A DNA stretch of 41,391 bases from JAHEJB01 sp041748175 (GTDB lineage: Bacteria > Bacteroidota > Rhodothermia > Rhodothermales > Rubricoccaceae), in NCBI GenBank assembly GCA_041748175.1, contig JBGTDU010000120.1, positions 1 to 41,391 of the forward strand. Direction: 5' to 3'. The notes beneath the pieces are model-generated. The model was not told where the DNA came from. It searched no databases and saw only the letters and a program-made list of their open reading frames with translations. This document shows positions 7,146 to 15,345 of the stretch, one piece after another; positions within the stretch are counted from its first letter, which is position 1, and the number at the start of each line of letters is the position of its first letter. The position numbers and the translations under genes were made by a program.

Positions 7146-8531
7146 ATGTCCGAGTTCCGAATCGAAACCGACTCCCTTGGCGAAGTCCGTGTCCCGGCTG
7201 ATGCGCTGTATGGCGCGCAGACGCAGCGTGCCCGGGAAAACTTCCCGATCTCCGACCTCCGGTTTCCACGGCGGTTCATTGAGGCACTCGGAACCATAAA
7301 AGCTGCGTCCGCAAAAGCCAACCTTGCGCTTGGCCTATTGGAGGAAGACAAGGCACAGGCGATCCTTAACGCCGCCGACGCGGTCCGACGAGGCGAACTC
7401 GACGACCAGTTTGTTCTGGACATCTTCCAAACCGGCTCGGGTACGTCGACGAACATGAACGCCAACGAGGTGATCGCCCACGTCGCCTCCGAGGCGGCGG
7501 GCACAAAGATTCATCCCAACGACGACGTGAACATGGGCCAGTCGTCGAACGACGTGATTCCGTCGGCCATGCACATTTCCGCGCGTGTAGCGATCGAAGC
7601 GGAATTGCTTCCGGCGCTGACGCTTCTCGTGGCGAGCCTCGAAGCGAAAGCCGTTGAGTTCGACGACGTAATGAAGAGCGGCCGGACGCACCTCATGGAT
7701 GCGACGCCCGTGCGTCTCGGCCAGGAGTTCGGCGGGTATGCCGCCCAGGTTCGGAAAGGCATCGAGCGCGTCCGCGCCGCAAGTGAAGAGCTGGCCGAAC
7801 TCGCTCTCGGCGGAACAGCTGTCGGCACAGGCATCAACCGCCCGATGAAATTCCCCGAAAAAGCCATCGCGCGCATCTCGGAAATCTCCGGCGTCAGCTT
7901 CCGCGAAGCGGACAACCACATAGAAGCCCAGGCCGCCAAGGATGGCTACGTGGCCGCTGCCGGAGCGCTGAATACGCTGGCCGTCAGCCTGCTAAAAATC
8001 GCGAACGACATCCGGCACCTTGGCTCCGGCCCAACGAGCGGCCTCGGGGAGATCCGACTTCCTGCGATCCAGCCGGGTTCGTCCATCATGCCCGGCAAAG
8101 TGAATCCTGTTCTCAGCGAGGCCCTCATGATGGCCTGCGCGCGCGTAATGGGCAACACGTTGACGATCACGATTGGCGGCCAGCACGGCAATTTCGAGCT
8201 GAACGTGATGATGCCGGTGATGACGCACGCGATGCTGGAGAGCATCTCGATCCTCACCGGCGCATGCAACGCCTTCCGAACGCGCTGCCTCGATGGCATC
8301 CAGGCCGACCGGGAGCGCTGCCGCGAACTCCTCGAACTCAACCCCTCCATCGCAACGGCGCTCAACGCGGAAATCGGCTACGACATGGCCTCGAAGGTGG
8401 CGAAAAAATCCGCCGCCGAGGGGCGCTCCGTCCGCGACGTGCTGGTGGAGATGAACCTGGTGCCTGAAGCGCGCATCGACGAAGTGCTGAACGTCCGTTC
8501 GATGACGGAGCCGGGGATTCCTGGAGCGTGA
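7146..8531 (+). CDS. fumC: Class II fumarate hydratase
   Basis: A 461-residue fumarase C that interconverts fumarate and malate in the TCA cycle, forming a homotetramer without iron-sulfur cluster. Landmarks are EFRIETDSLGEVRVP at the N-terminus, GSGTSTNMNANEV, HPNDDVNMGQSSND, TALNAEIGY near the end, and the superfamily signature GSSIMPGKVNPV around residue 316-327. Lyases of the aspartase group share some motifs, but the N-terminal wording and GTGINRP favour fumarase. The frame is open from 7029, but the ATG at 7146 gives the normal length. No clear Shine-Dalgarno is visible. Confidence 0.95.
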   Translation: MSEFRIETDSLGEVRVPADALYGAQTQRARENFPISDLRFPRRFIEALGTIKAASAKANLALGLLEEDKAQAILNAADAVRRGELDDQFVLDIFQTGSGTSTNMNANEVIAHVASEAAGTKIHPNDDVNMGQSSNDVIPSAMHISARVAIEAELLPALTLLVASLEAKAVEFDDVMKSGRTHLMDATPVRLGQEFGGYAAQVRKGIERVRAASEELAELALGGTAVGTGINRPMKFPEKAIARISEISGVSFREADNHIEAQAAKDGYVAAAGALNTLAVSLLKIANDIRHLGSGPTSGLGEIRLPAIQPGSSIMPGKVNPVLSEALMMACARVMGNTLTITIGGQHGNFELNVMMPVMTHAMLESISILTGACNAFRTRCLDGIQADRERCRELLELNPSIATALNAEIGYDMASKVAKKSAAEGRSVRDVLVEMNLVPEARIDEVLNVRSMTEPGIPGA

Positions 8532-8706
8532 CGCGGCGGAGCCTGTGTCTCGATGCATTCGTGCTCTCGAGGGACTGAATAGACGACGAGGCTTTGGATC
8601 TGCGGTCGTGCCTCCCGCGGTGCCAGGTGCTAGTTTCAGAAGGCGGTTGAAAGCGCGGCGAGGGCATTCAGCCGATCTACTTCACCAGCGACGACGCGCA
8701 CGAGGC

Positions 8707-10392
8707 ATGACGAACAAGGCCATCGCACAGCAGCTCAAGCTCGCCGGAAGCCTCGTGGAGTTGACCGGCGGCAACGCGTTCAAGGCGAGGGCGTACGGAG
8801 CGTCTTCTCGCGCCATGGAGACGCTCGACCGGCCCGCGACGGATCTCGTCCGATCGGGAACGCTCGCGGACGCGCCCGGCATTGGCAAGAGCATCGCGCG
8901 CGATATCGAGGAGCTTCTCGAATCGGGCGAGATAGGCGCCATATCCGAGATGCTTGCCACCGTCCCGCCGGGACTGCTGGATGTTTTGAAAGTGAAAGGT
9001 CTTGGCCCCAAAAAGGTGCGTGTGCTTTGGCAAGAGCTCGAAATCACATCGCTTGACGAACTTGAAGGCGCGGCAGTCGCAGGCCGACTGGCCTCGGTTC
9101 CGGGGTTCGGTGCGAAGACCGCCGAAAACGTCCTCAAGTCCATCGAGCAGCTGCAGACGTACGCGGGAAAGGTTCACTTCGGGCAGGTCTTCGACGACAT
9201 CACCGGTCTCGTAGAAATGCTCCGAGGCGCCGAGGGCATCCATAACGTTGAGGCCACCGGAGCTTTCCGCCGACAGCTTGAAGTGGTGGATCTCGTTGAA
9301 CTCGTCGTAGATGGAGGCATCGAGGCCGCGCTGGCCGCTTTGGCCACAAACGGCTGTTCGATGGAACCGGGGCAGGGTGCGAAGCCCCTCCACGGTCGGA
9401 CGTCGTTTGGGCTCCCGATATCGGTCCATCTCACTTCGCCCGATTCCTTCGGGACGGTTCTCTGGCGGACGACCGGCTCGGACGATCACATAGAGGCATT
9501 CTCGGCGAAATTTGGAGAGCCTGACGACACTGCCGATGAGGACGATATCTACGATTTGGCCGGACTTCGGGGCATCCCGCCCTGCCTGCGCGAAGACGAC
9601 GGAGAGCTTGAGGCCGCCGAAGAGGACATCTTGCCAAATTTGCTCCGGCTTGAGGACTTCAAGGGCACGCTCCACAACCACACGACATACAGCGACGGCG
9701 CGCACACGCTTCGCGAGATGACGGGCAGGGCGCGTACGATGGGGCTCGAATACTTCGGCGTCTGCGACCACAGCCGGAGCCTGCAAGTCGCGCATGGCCT
9801 CCCCATCGAAAAGCTGATGGAGCAGATGGAGGCCATAGCCGTGCTCAACGATGAGTACGCCAACGACGGCGGCCCACCTTTCCGCATCTTCTCCGGCACG
9901 GAGTGCGATGTCCTCGCCGATGGCTCGATGGACTACCCGGACGAAATCCTCGATAGGCTCGATGTGGTCGTCGCCAGCATCCACACGAACTTCGGTCTCC
10001 CGGAGGCGCAACAGACCGAGCGGATGCTGAACGCTGCCGCGAACCCGCATGTGGATATTCTGGGGCACCTCACCGGCCGCCTCTTGCTGAAACGTGATGG
10101 CTATCCCATCGACCACGCGGCGGTTATCTCGGCTTGTGCCGCGACGAACACCTGCATCGAACTGAATGCCAATCCGTGGCGGCTTGACCTCGACTGGCGC
10201 TGGATTCGCCGCGCCACCGATGTGGGCATCCCGATCGCGATCAACCCGGACGCACACTCTATGGATCAGCTCACGCTCGTTCGTTGGGGGGTGATGGTGG
10301 CCCAGAAGGGCTGGCTGACCGCTGACCAGTGCCTCAATACCAAACCGGCCGACGAGTTGGCGGCCTGGCTTCACGGAAGAAACGCCACCTGA
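8707..10392 (+). CDS. polX: PolX family protein: HhH, degenerate polymerase palm, PHP domain
   Basis: A 561-residue protein with the bacterial PolX layout. Helix-hairpin-helix motifs lie at about 53-74, 90-113 and 127-146. A Pol beta-like palm spans about 155-290, and a PHP phosphoesterase domain 320-561. The PHP metal ligands are all visible: HNH (323-325), CDHS (353-356), H426, GH (453-454) and NPDAH (513-517). The palm is not intact. The GSxRRxxExxGDxD motif reads GAFRRQLEVVDLVE (185-198), so both Asp of the DxD are replaced. The third Asp position is Ser239 in GLPISVHL. The protein may therefore be a PHP 3'-5' exonuclease or AP-site nuclease rather than a gap-filling polymerase. ATG 8707 gives the family length. 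Confidence 0.92.
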   Translation: MTNKAIAQQLKLAGSLVELTGGNAFKARAYGASSRAMETLDRPATDLVRSGTLADAPGIGKSIARDIEELLESGEIGAISEMLATVPPGLLDVLKVKGLGPKKVRVLWQELEITSLDELEGAAVAGRLASVPGFGAKTAENVLKSIEQLQTYAGKVHFGQVFDDITGLVEMLRGAEGIHNVEATGAFRRQLEVVDLVELVVDGGIEAALAALATNGCSMEPGQGAKPLHGRTSFGLPISVHLTSPDSFGTVLWRTTGSDDHIEAFSAKFGEPDDTADEDDIYDLAGLRGIPPCLREDDGELEAAEEDILPNLLRLEDFKGTLHNHTTYSDGAHTLREMTGRARTMGLEYFGVCDHSRSLQVAHGLPIEKLMEQMEAIAVLNDEYANDGGPPFRIFSGTECDVLADGSMDYPDEILDRLDVVVASIHTNFGLPEAQQTERMLNAAANPHVDILGHLTGRLLLKRDGYPIDHAAVISACAATNTCIELNANPWRLDLDWRWIRRATDVGIPIAINPDAHSMDQLTLVRWGVMVAQKGWLTADQCLNTKPADELAAWLHGRNAT

Positions 10393-10421
10393 TTCACCAC
10401 AGCTCCCGTCCCGCAACAACT

Positions 10422-12509
10422 GTGTCCCGCCTTCTCAGCATCGTTGGTCTGGCTCTCCTCGGTATTACAGGAATGGCAGGCGTGCTGGGCTATTTCGCGT
10501 ACGGAAACGAATCAAAACGAAGCGGCCGGTTGACGTTGGAAGGCCTCGGACAACCCGCCGCCATCCAGTGGAGCGACGACGGCACTGTTACCGTCGAAGC
10601 GGCTGGAGAAGCCGACTTGTTCGCGGCTCTAGGCTACGTTCACGGCGCCGACCACGCATGGGCGATGACACTCTGGCGCCAGGCCGCGCTTGGGCACTTG
10701 TCCCAATGGTTCGGATCGGATTACGTGACATACGACCGGCACGCGCGGATGCTAGGCTTCGGCGAGCTTGCGCGGGAAGCGTACGATGCGCTTCCACAAG
10801 AAGAAAAAGCGCTGCTTGATGCCTACGCCGCAGGCGCCAACCTCGCACTTGCCAGCGAACCGGTTTCGCAGCAGGATGAATTCGTGCTGCTCGATCTTGA
10901 ACCCGAAGCGTGGGTTCCATGGCATGCGCTTGCTATCGAGAGGATGATAGCGTGGATGGGAACGGCTCCCCTTTCGGCAGATTCGTCGTTCGCGGCAGTG
11001 GCGCGCGCGGATAGCGCGCTGGTCCGTTTCACCTCAGACGATGCGCGTTTTCGTGACTTCCTGCATATCGGCGGCGCCGACCAATCGCGAGCATGGACGT
11101 CGCGCATCGGCGCGACCACCATCGCCGTGCAGCAACTTTCATACGGCAACTCTGCGCTCCCGCTGTTCCGCGAAGTCACCGTCCGGGTGGGGGGCAAATC
11201 AACACTTGTCGCAACCGTTCCCGGGACGCTCATGCTGCCCGCCGGCCAGAGCGACGACAGAATGTGGACCGTCTTTCTGACGAGCTCCCGACTGCTCGTG
11301 GCCGCCGATTCGTTGCCTCCACCGCCCCTTTTCGACAGGCTAGTCGACCGTGACGGCAACGAGGCCCTGCTCACGATCCCACGGTCGCACGAGGGCTTCC
11401 ATCTCAAAGCAGAACCGCCCGCGCCCAGCCCGACCGATGTGCTGGCATCGGTGGATTCGATCGGTGAAGCTGCGATTGCCCACGACGCCCGCGTGGCGGA
11501 TTCTCTCCGGCTTGCGCTCTACAATCGGGGCGACTTTCCCTCCCTTAAAACACCTCCGGCGTGGTTGATTCGGTGGCCTGGCTTCGGTCGCGGCTCGGAC
11601 CTCAGCGCTTGGCGAGCGCTGCTTGGCGGCTCCCAATCAGCTTCGTTCGCTCTTTTCAGGGGGGATGGGCTCGTGATTTCTTCCTTGGGAGAATCGACTG
11701 TTCTCGGCTCGCCACTTGTTCGGCGCGACCTTCCGGGCGGCCTCTTTGTAGCCAGCGATCAGCGCGCCAACTTCGCGGCCGACCGTCTCGAAGCGCTCCT
11801 TGGGGCAGTTGATGACTCGGTGAATCCGACCCTTGCCCTCGATCCACGCGCTCTTGTCATGGATGTTTACAGTCCGTGGGCGTCCGCCCTGACGCCGCGC
11901 CTGATTGCGCAACTTGGCGACCGCGACTCTCTGGACCATTCGATAAAGGATGCGTATGCCTTCCTGCACGGGTGGGATTACCGCTACGATAGAGGCTCCA
12001 TTGCGGCATCTATATTTGAGGAATGGATGGTCGCCTATCAAAGCAAAGTCGGGCGCCTGCCGATGATGGGACTCGATTCGAGCCAGACCGGCGCGTTGAG
12101 GGAATCCCTCCGCGATGCCGTAGGGCAAATCGGCCAGATGCACGGCGGGAAGGCAAGTAGGTGGCGGTGGGAACTCGTCCAACCGGGCAGGCGGTTCTTC
12201 CCTGTGTGGAGCGATACCATGCGGGGTGCACCTCCGGGCCGCTTCGCGACGATCACGCACGGCGTCGATGGCCATCCAACCACCGTCCATCTTGGCCCTT
12301 CCTCCCTGTTTGGCGGTTATCCCACACCCTCCGCCTGGACGGCCTGGACCCTGGCATCGGGTTGGGACCGGACGTCGATATATCATCCCGTCGCTCCTGC
12401 GGCTGGCTTCGCATCCAGCCGCCTGACGGTCGAAGAGAATGCCCTCGTCTACCCGGTCCGGCGGGATGCGGAGTTTTCAAACCCCCTTCAACTAAGGCCG
12501 CGTGAGTGA
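10422..12509 (+). CDS. Penicillin-acylase-family (S45, Ntn-hydrolase) membrane-anchored protein
   Basis: A 695-residue protein from a GTG start; the frame is open from 10329, overlapping polX. An N-terminal membrane helix (LLSIVGLALLGITGMAGVLG) is followed by the S45 alpha-chain signature ALGYVHGADHAWAMTLWRQA (residues 70-89). Further on are a DQRANFAADRLEALL segment and a C-terminal APPGRFATITHGVDG region typical of the beta chain. The usual GSNxW autoprocessing Ser is not clear: the best candidate is GGSQSASF (Ser404), later than normal and lacking the Asn and Trp. Active acylases hydrolyse N-acyl bonds such as in acyl-homoserine lactones or beta-lactams. This member may be divergent or inactive. 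It overlaps amgK by 8 bp. Confidence 0.75.
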   Translation: MSRLLSIVGLALLGITGMAGVLGYFAYGNESKRSGRLTLEGLGQPAAIQWSDDGTVTVEAAGEADLFAALGYVHGADHAWAMTLWRQAALGHLSQWFGSDYVTYDRHARMLGFGELAREAYDALPQEEKALLDAYAAGANLALASEPVSQQDEFVLLDLEPEAWVPWHALAIERMIAWMGTAPLSADSSFAAVARADSALVRFTSDDARFRDFLHIGGADQSRAWTSRIGATTIAVQQLSYGNSALPLFREVTVRVGGKSTLVATVPGTLMLPAGQSDDRMWTVFLTSSRLLVAADSLPPPPLFDRLVDRDGNEALLTIPRSHEGFHLKAEPPAPSPTDVLASVDSIGEAAIAHDARVADSLRLALYNRGDFPSLKTPPAWLIRWPGFGRGSDLSAWRALLGGSQSASFALFRGDGLVISSLGESTVLGSPLVRRDLPGGLFVASDQRANFAADRLEALLGAVDDSVNPTLALDPRALVMDVYSPWASALTPRLIAQLGDRDSLDHSIKDAYAFLHGWDYRYDRGSIAASIFEEWMVAYQSKVGRLPMMGLDSSQTGALRESLRDAVGQIGQMHGGKASRWRWELVQPGRRFFPVWSDTMRGAPPGRFATITHGVDGHPTTVHLGPSSLFGGYPTPSAWTAWTLASGWDRTSIYHPVAPAAGFASSRLTVEENALVYPVRRDAEFSNPLQLRPRE

Positions 12510-13545
12510 TTTGCACTCCTCCGGAATCGACACGATGGGAACGATAGACCGCCGCATGGCGGAGCTGAAAGTCTGGCTCAGCGGGATTGATTCGTTCGCT
12601 GTTGCTTCGATTCGCCCCGCATCCGTTGATGCAAGTTTTCGGCGCTACTTCCGGGTCGAGGGTGCGGAAGGCAGTTTCATCGCCATGGACGCACCACCCG
12701 AACACATGAGCAGTTTGCCTTTTATGCGCGTCGCTGGTTATTTCGAAGAGATGGGCCTGAACGCACCACGGATCGTTGGGGCGAACGTTGAGGGCGGCTT
12801 CCTCCTGCTTACCGATTTAGGCTCAACGCAGTATCTCGACGCTGTAAAGAACGACCCGGATTCGGCACCAAAGCTCTATGCTGACGCATTGTCGGCGTTG
12901 AACGTCTTGCAGAAACGAGGCGCGGCGTACCAGTCGGCGTTGCCGCCGTACGATGAGACGCTGCTGCACTTCGAGCTGTCCATCTTCCGGGACTGGCTGT
13001 GCGATGCGCATCTGGGCATCACCTTCTCGGAACGCGACGAGGAAAGTTGGGACCGCGTCAGCGATCTGCTTGTGCAAAACGCGCTGGACCAGCCGCGCGT
13101 CTTCGTGCATCGGGACTTCCACTCGCGCAATCTTATGGTGACCGAGCGAGAGAATCCGGGCATTCTGGATTTTCAGGACGCTGTGGAGGGACCATTGACC
13201 TACGATATCGTTTCCTTGCTGAAAGATTGCTATTTCCGCCTTCCGCCACAGCACGTACGCGAATGGGCACTCAGGTTCTACGCGGGACTCAACACGTCTA
13301 TACGACAACAAGTCGACGAGCAAATTTTCACGCGCTATTTCGACCTGATGGGCGTCCAGCGACACCTCAAAGCCTCGGGCATCTTTGCCCGCCTCAATCA
13401 CCGCGACGGAAAACCAGGATATGTAGGCGACATACCCAGAACGTTGAAGTACATCGTGGATCTTGCTCCACAATATGATGAACTATTCTGGCTGATAACG
13501 TTTGTCCAGTCGCGTTGTTTGCCCAAATTGGAGGCGTCGGAATGA
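12502..13545 (+). CDS. amgK: Anomeric MurNAc/GlcNAc kinase
   Basis: A 347-residue aminoglycoside-phosphotransferase-fold kinase. The wording ASFRRYFRV, then MDAPPE and LLLTDLGSTQYL, is that of AmgK, which phosphorylates MurNAc (and GlcNAc) at C1 during peptidoglycan recycling. Catalytic loop HRDFHSRNLMV and metal-binding LDFQDAVEGPLTYD are intact. The neighbour downstream is MurU, the next enzyme of the same pathway, which strongly supports the call. GTG 12502 overlaps the preceding stop; ATG 12535 or 12556 are alternative starts that fit the family equally well. The amgK-murU bypass lets cells make UDP-MurNAc without MurA and is linked to intrinsic fosfomycin tolerance in other bacteria. Confidence 0.88.
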   Translation: MSDLHSSGIDTMGTIDRRMAELKVWLSGIDSFAVASIRPASVDASFRRYFRVEGAEGSFIAMDAPPEHMSSLPFMRVAGYFEEMGLNAPRIVGANVEGGFLLLTDLGSTQYLDAVKNDPDSAPKLYADALSALNVLQKRGAAYQSALPPYDETLLHFELSIFRDWLCDAHLGITFSERDEESWDRVSDLLVQNALDQPRVFVHRDFHSRNLMVTERENPGILDFQDAVEGPLTYDIVSLLKDCYFRLPPQHVREWALRFYAGLNTSIRQQVDEQIFTRYFDLMGVQRHLKASGIFARLNHRDGKPGYVGDIPRTLKYIVDLAPQYDELFWLITFVQSRCLPKLEASE

Positions 13546-14213
13546 ACGCCATGATTCTCGCCGCCGGCCGCGGCAACCGGCTCCGGCCGATTACCGACAC
13601 GATCCCCAAAGCGCTCGTCGAGGTACGCGGTAGGAGCCTGTTGGAGCGGCATCTCGAGGCCTTGAAGTCTTCCGGCGTAGAAAACGTCGTCATCAACCTC
13701 GACTGGCTTGGGGAGATGATCAGAGAAAAGGTCGGGGGTGGCTCGAAGTACGGCCTGAACGTGGCCTACAGCGACGAAACAGGCAACGTCCTCGAAACGG
13801 GCGGCGGCATCCACAACGCGCTGCCTCTCCTCGGCGACGACCCCTTCCTCGTCGTCAACGCCGACATATTCACGGATATGCCGCTGCCTATGCAGTCTCT
13901 GGAAAGCGACATGTTGGGGCACCTCGTGCTTGTCCCAACGCCCGTCTACAAAGCTGGCGGCGATTTCGACCTTGCGGCCGGTTTGGTTCGCAATTCCGCC
14001 AGTCCCAAGCTGACGTTCAGCGGCGTTGCCATGTACCGCCGCGAGTTCTTCGGGGCCTGTTCGCCGGGACGATTTCCGCTTGCTCCTATACTGCAAGCAG
14101 CGGCAGATAGGAGGTTGCTATCCGGAACTCTTTATTCGGGGGTTTGGGAGGATGTGGGGACGGTGGAGCGGCTGGGGGCGCTCAATCAAGGATACGCTGT
14201 CAAGGAGGAGTGA
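13542..14213 (+). CDS. murU: N-acetylmuramate alpha-1-phosphate uridylyltransferase
   Basis: A 223-residue nucleotidyltransferase with the N-terminal signature MILAAGRGNRLRPITDTIPK (GxGxR and the conserved Lys), then VNADIFTD for metal binding. It converts MurNAc-1-P and UTP to UDP-MurNAc. Similar enzymes make other NDP-sugars, but length, the ENVVINLDWLGEMI segment and coupling to amgK favour MurU. Start chosen at ATG 13542 because it overlaps the amgK stop (ATGA) and has GGAGG 8 bases upstream. A TTG at 13515 is less likely. It is convergent with the ppk2 fragment that follows 4 bases after its stop. Confidence 0.9.
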   Translation: MNAMILAAGRGNRLRPITDTIPKALVEVRGRSLLERHLEALKSSGVENVVINLDWLGEMIREKVGGGSKYGLNVAYSDETGNVLETGGGIHNALPLLGDDPFLVVNADIFTDMPLPMQSLESDMLGHLVLVPTPVYKAGGDFDLAAGLVRNSASPKLTFSGVAMYRREFFGACSPGRFPLAPILQAAADRRLLSGTLYSGVWEDVGTVERLGALNQGYAVKEE

Positions 14214-14217
14214 CGAA

Positions 14218-14425
14218 CTACTTCAACGCCTCCACCCCAAACTCCGCCGGGTCAAACGTCGGCTCAGGGTACTGCGGGTCCATTTCGACAAGTGCATCGT
14301 GGATGAGCTGCGCGATGGCAACGTCGCGGAACCAACGCTCCCCGAAAATTCGGGGCAGGCTCTCGGCGGGGATGACGTACCAGGGCGCCGCGTCCGTTGA
14401 GCAACGCTCCCGTGCGATTCCAAAG
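14218..14425 (-). pseudogene. Duplicated 3' end of ppk2 (fragment)
   Basis: About 208 bases matching the end of the intact ppk2 gene (15158-15345). The last 66 bases of the gene, including the TAG stop, are identical in the two copies (14218-14283 and 15158-15223). Beyond that the copies diverge, mainly at third positions, but keep the reading frame. The fragment encodes the final roughly 65 residues ending FDPAEFGVEALK and carries one in-frame 7-codon insertion (SLPRIFG). It has no start. With the intact copy it brackets the YgiT/DUF4258 module as a direct repeat. Confidence 0.9.
14340..14355. repeat. Small palindrome in the ppk2-fragment insertion
   Basis: CCCCGAAAATTCGGGG: a 7-bp stem (CCCCGAA/TTCGGGG) with a 2-base loop. 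It lies in the in-frame 21-base insertion that the intact ppk2 copy lacks, so it looks like a tiny palindromic insert. Confidence 0.7.
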
Positions 14426-14435
14426 CAAAGCTCAG

Positions 14436-14702
14436 CTACGCCGCCGCGGATGCCCGGATGAACTCATACGCTGGCAGGTGCTTGTCGGGCTTTCCACGCG
14501 AATCCATAAGGGCCTGAAGACTGCGCACCGTATCGGCCTCGAATTGCACGTCGCCGCAAACTGAACAGACGAGAGCGGGCACGTGGTCAACGCAAACCAG
14601 TTCCGAGGATCGCTCTACACAGTGGAGGATCTCTCGTCGTTCGTATTCACCTGTGCATCCTGTCAGAAGGCAGGAAATGCCGGGGGAACGTTTCTGATCC
14701 AT
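14436..14702 (-). CDS. YgiT-type zinc-finger antitoxin-like protein
   Basis: An 88-residue protein with Cys pairs near both ends of a short domain: SCLLTGCTG at 10-18 and VCSVCGDV at 45-52. Between them is the family wording YERREILHCVE...ELVCVDHVPA. This is the MqsA N-terminal/YgiT-type zinc-finger class, which serves as antitoxin to MqsR or DUF4258 toxins. The first knuckle is Cys-x4-Cys, as in one YgiT subgroup. The gene lies 11 bases behind the DUF4258 toxin pseudogene, in the toxin-first order common for this class. No separate DNA-binding helix-turn-helix is present, so it may neutralise without repressing. Confidence 0.82.
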   Translation of the reverse strand: MDQKRSPGISCLLTGCTGEYERREILHCVERSSELVCVDHVPALVCSVCGDVQFEADTVRSLQALMDSRGKPDKHLPAYEFIRASAAA

Positions 14703-14713
14703 GGTGATTTAGG

Positions 14714-15066
14714 CTATCGTTCAGGGTTTCGCTCGGCGCGTGAGACGAATTTCGGCGGTTTTGGTTCATAAGCGGTGATAATGAAGAGAGGTGTGCGCGT
14801 GGATGTACAAACGATGTGGATCGGCCGATGCCTGCCCGTCTCACCACTGATCAGGCAGCAAGAACCACGAACGGCCTTCGGATAATTCTCGATCATCTTG
14901 CCTGATCGGATGGCTTCATAAACATCGTCGACGGTGACCCGAGGACTCTCCTGCTCCATGGCATTTATGGGTGCGGACCAAACAAAACCTCCTCTTCGTC
15001 GACAAGTCGGCGAATATGCGCCAGACAGGCTGCCTCGTTCTCTGGGTCTGGAAGTTCGATTGGCAT
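14714..15066 (-). pseudogene. DUF4258-domain toxin, frameshifted
   Basis: Two frames make one DUF4258 protein. The first runs from ATG 15066 (MPIELPDPENEAACLAHIRR...EEVLFGPH) to a stop at 14967-14965. The second contains INAMEQESPRVTVDDVYEAI, then SGKMIENYP and FIITAYEPKPPKF, ending at 14714. Adding one base near 14968 joins them into a normal domain of about 115 residues. DUF4258 proteins resemble MqsR/BrnT-type RNases and pair with YgiT or small antitoxins. A short product could start at ATG 14959 but would lack the N-terminal helices. It lies 91 bases downstream of the ppk2 stop. Confidence 0.72.
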
Positions 15067-15157
15067 CTTCTGGAGAACAACAATAAGCGCTGGAATCGAA
15101 ACCAGTGGCAGCCGCGGACGCCTCCCAGCAAGGCGGGACAAGCTCAGCGAGCCATCC

Positions 15158-15345
15158 CTACTTCAACGCCTCCACCCCAAACTCCGCCGGGTCAAACGTC
15201 GGCTCAGGGTACTGCGGGTCCATGTCCACCAGCGTGTCGTGGATGAGCTGCGCGATGGCTACATCCCGAAACCAGCGTTCTTCGGCGGGGATGACGTACC
15301 AGGGCACCACGTCCGTTGAGCAACGCTCTAACGCGATCTCGAAAG
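15158..15345 (-). repeat. Direct-repeat copy within intact ppk2
   Basis: This is the partner of 14218-14425. The spacing start to start is 940 bp, and the interval carries only the YgiT/DUF4258 module and about 90 bases of spacer. Confidence 0.88.

Noticed and set aside
8677..10419. 580-codon open frame antisense to polX
   Set aside because: It mirrors the PolX codons, is rich in Arg/His/Val with no recognisable domain, and is fully covered by a clear protein on the other strand.
11637..12386. 249-codon minus-strand frame inside the S45 gene
   Set aside because: Antisense shadow without recognisable domain.
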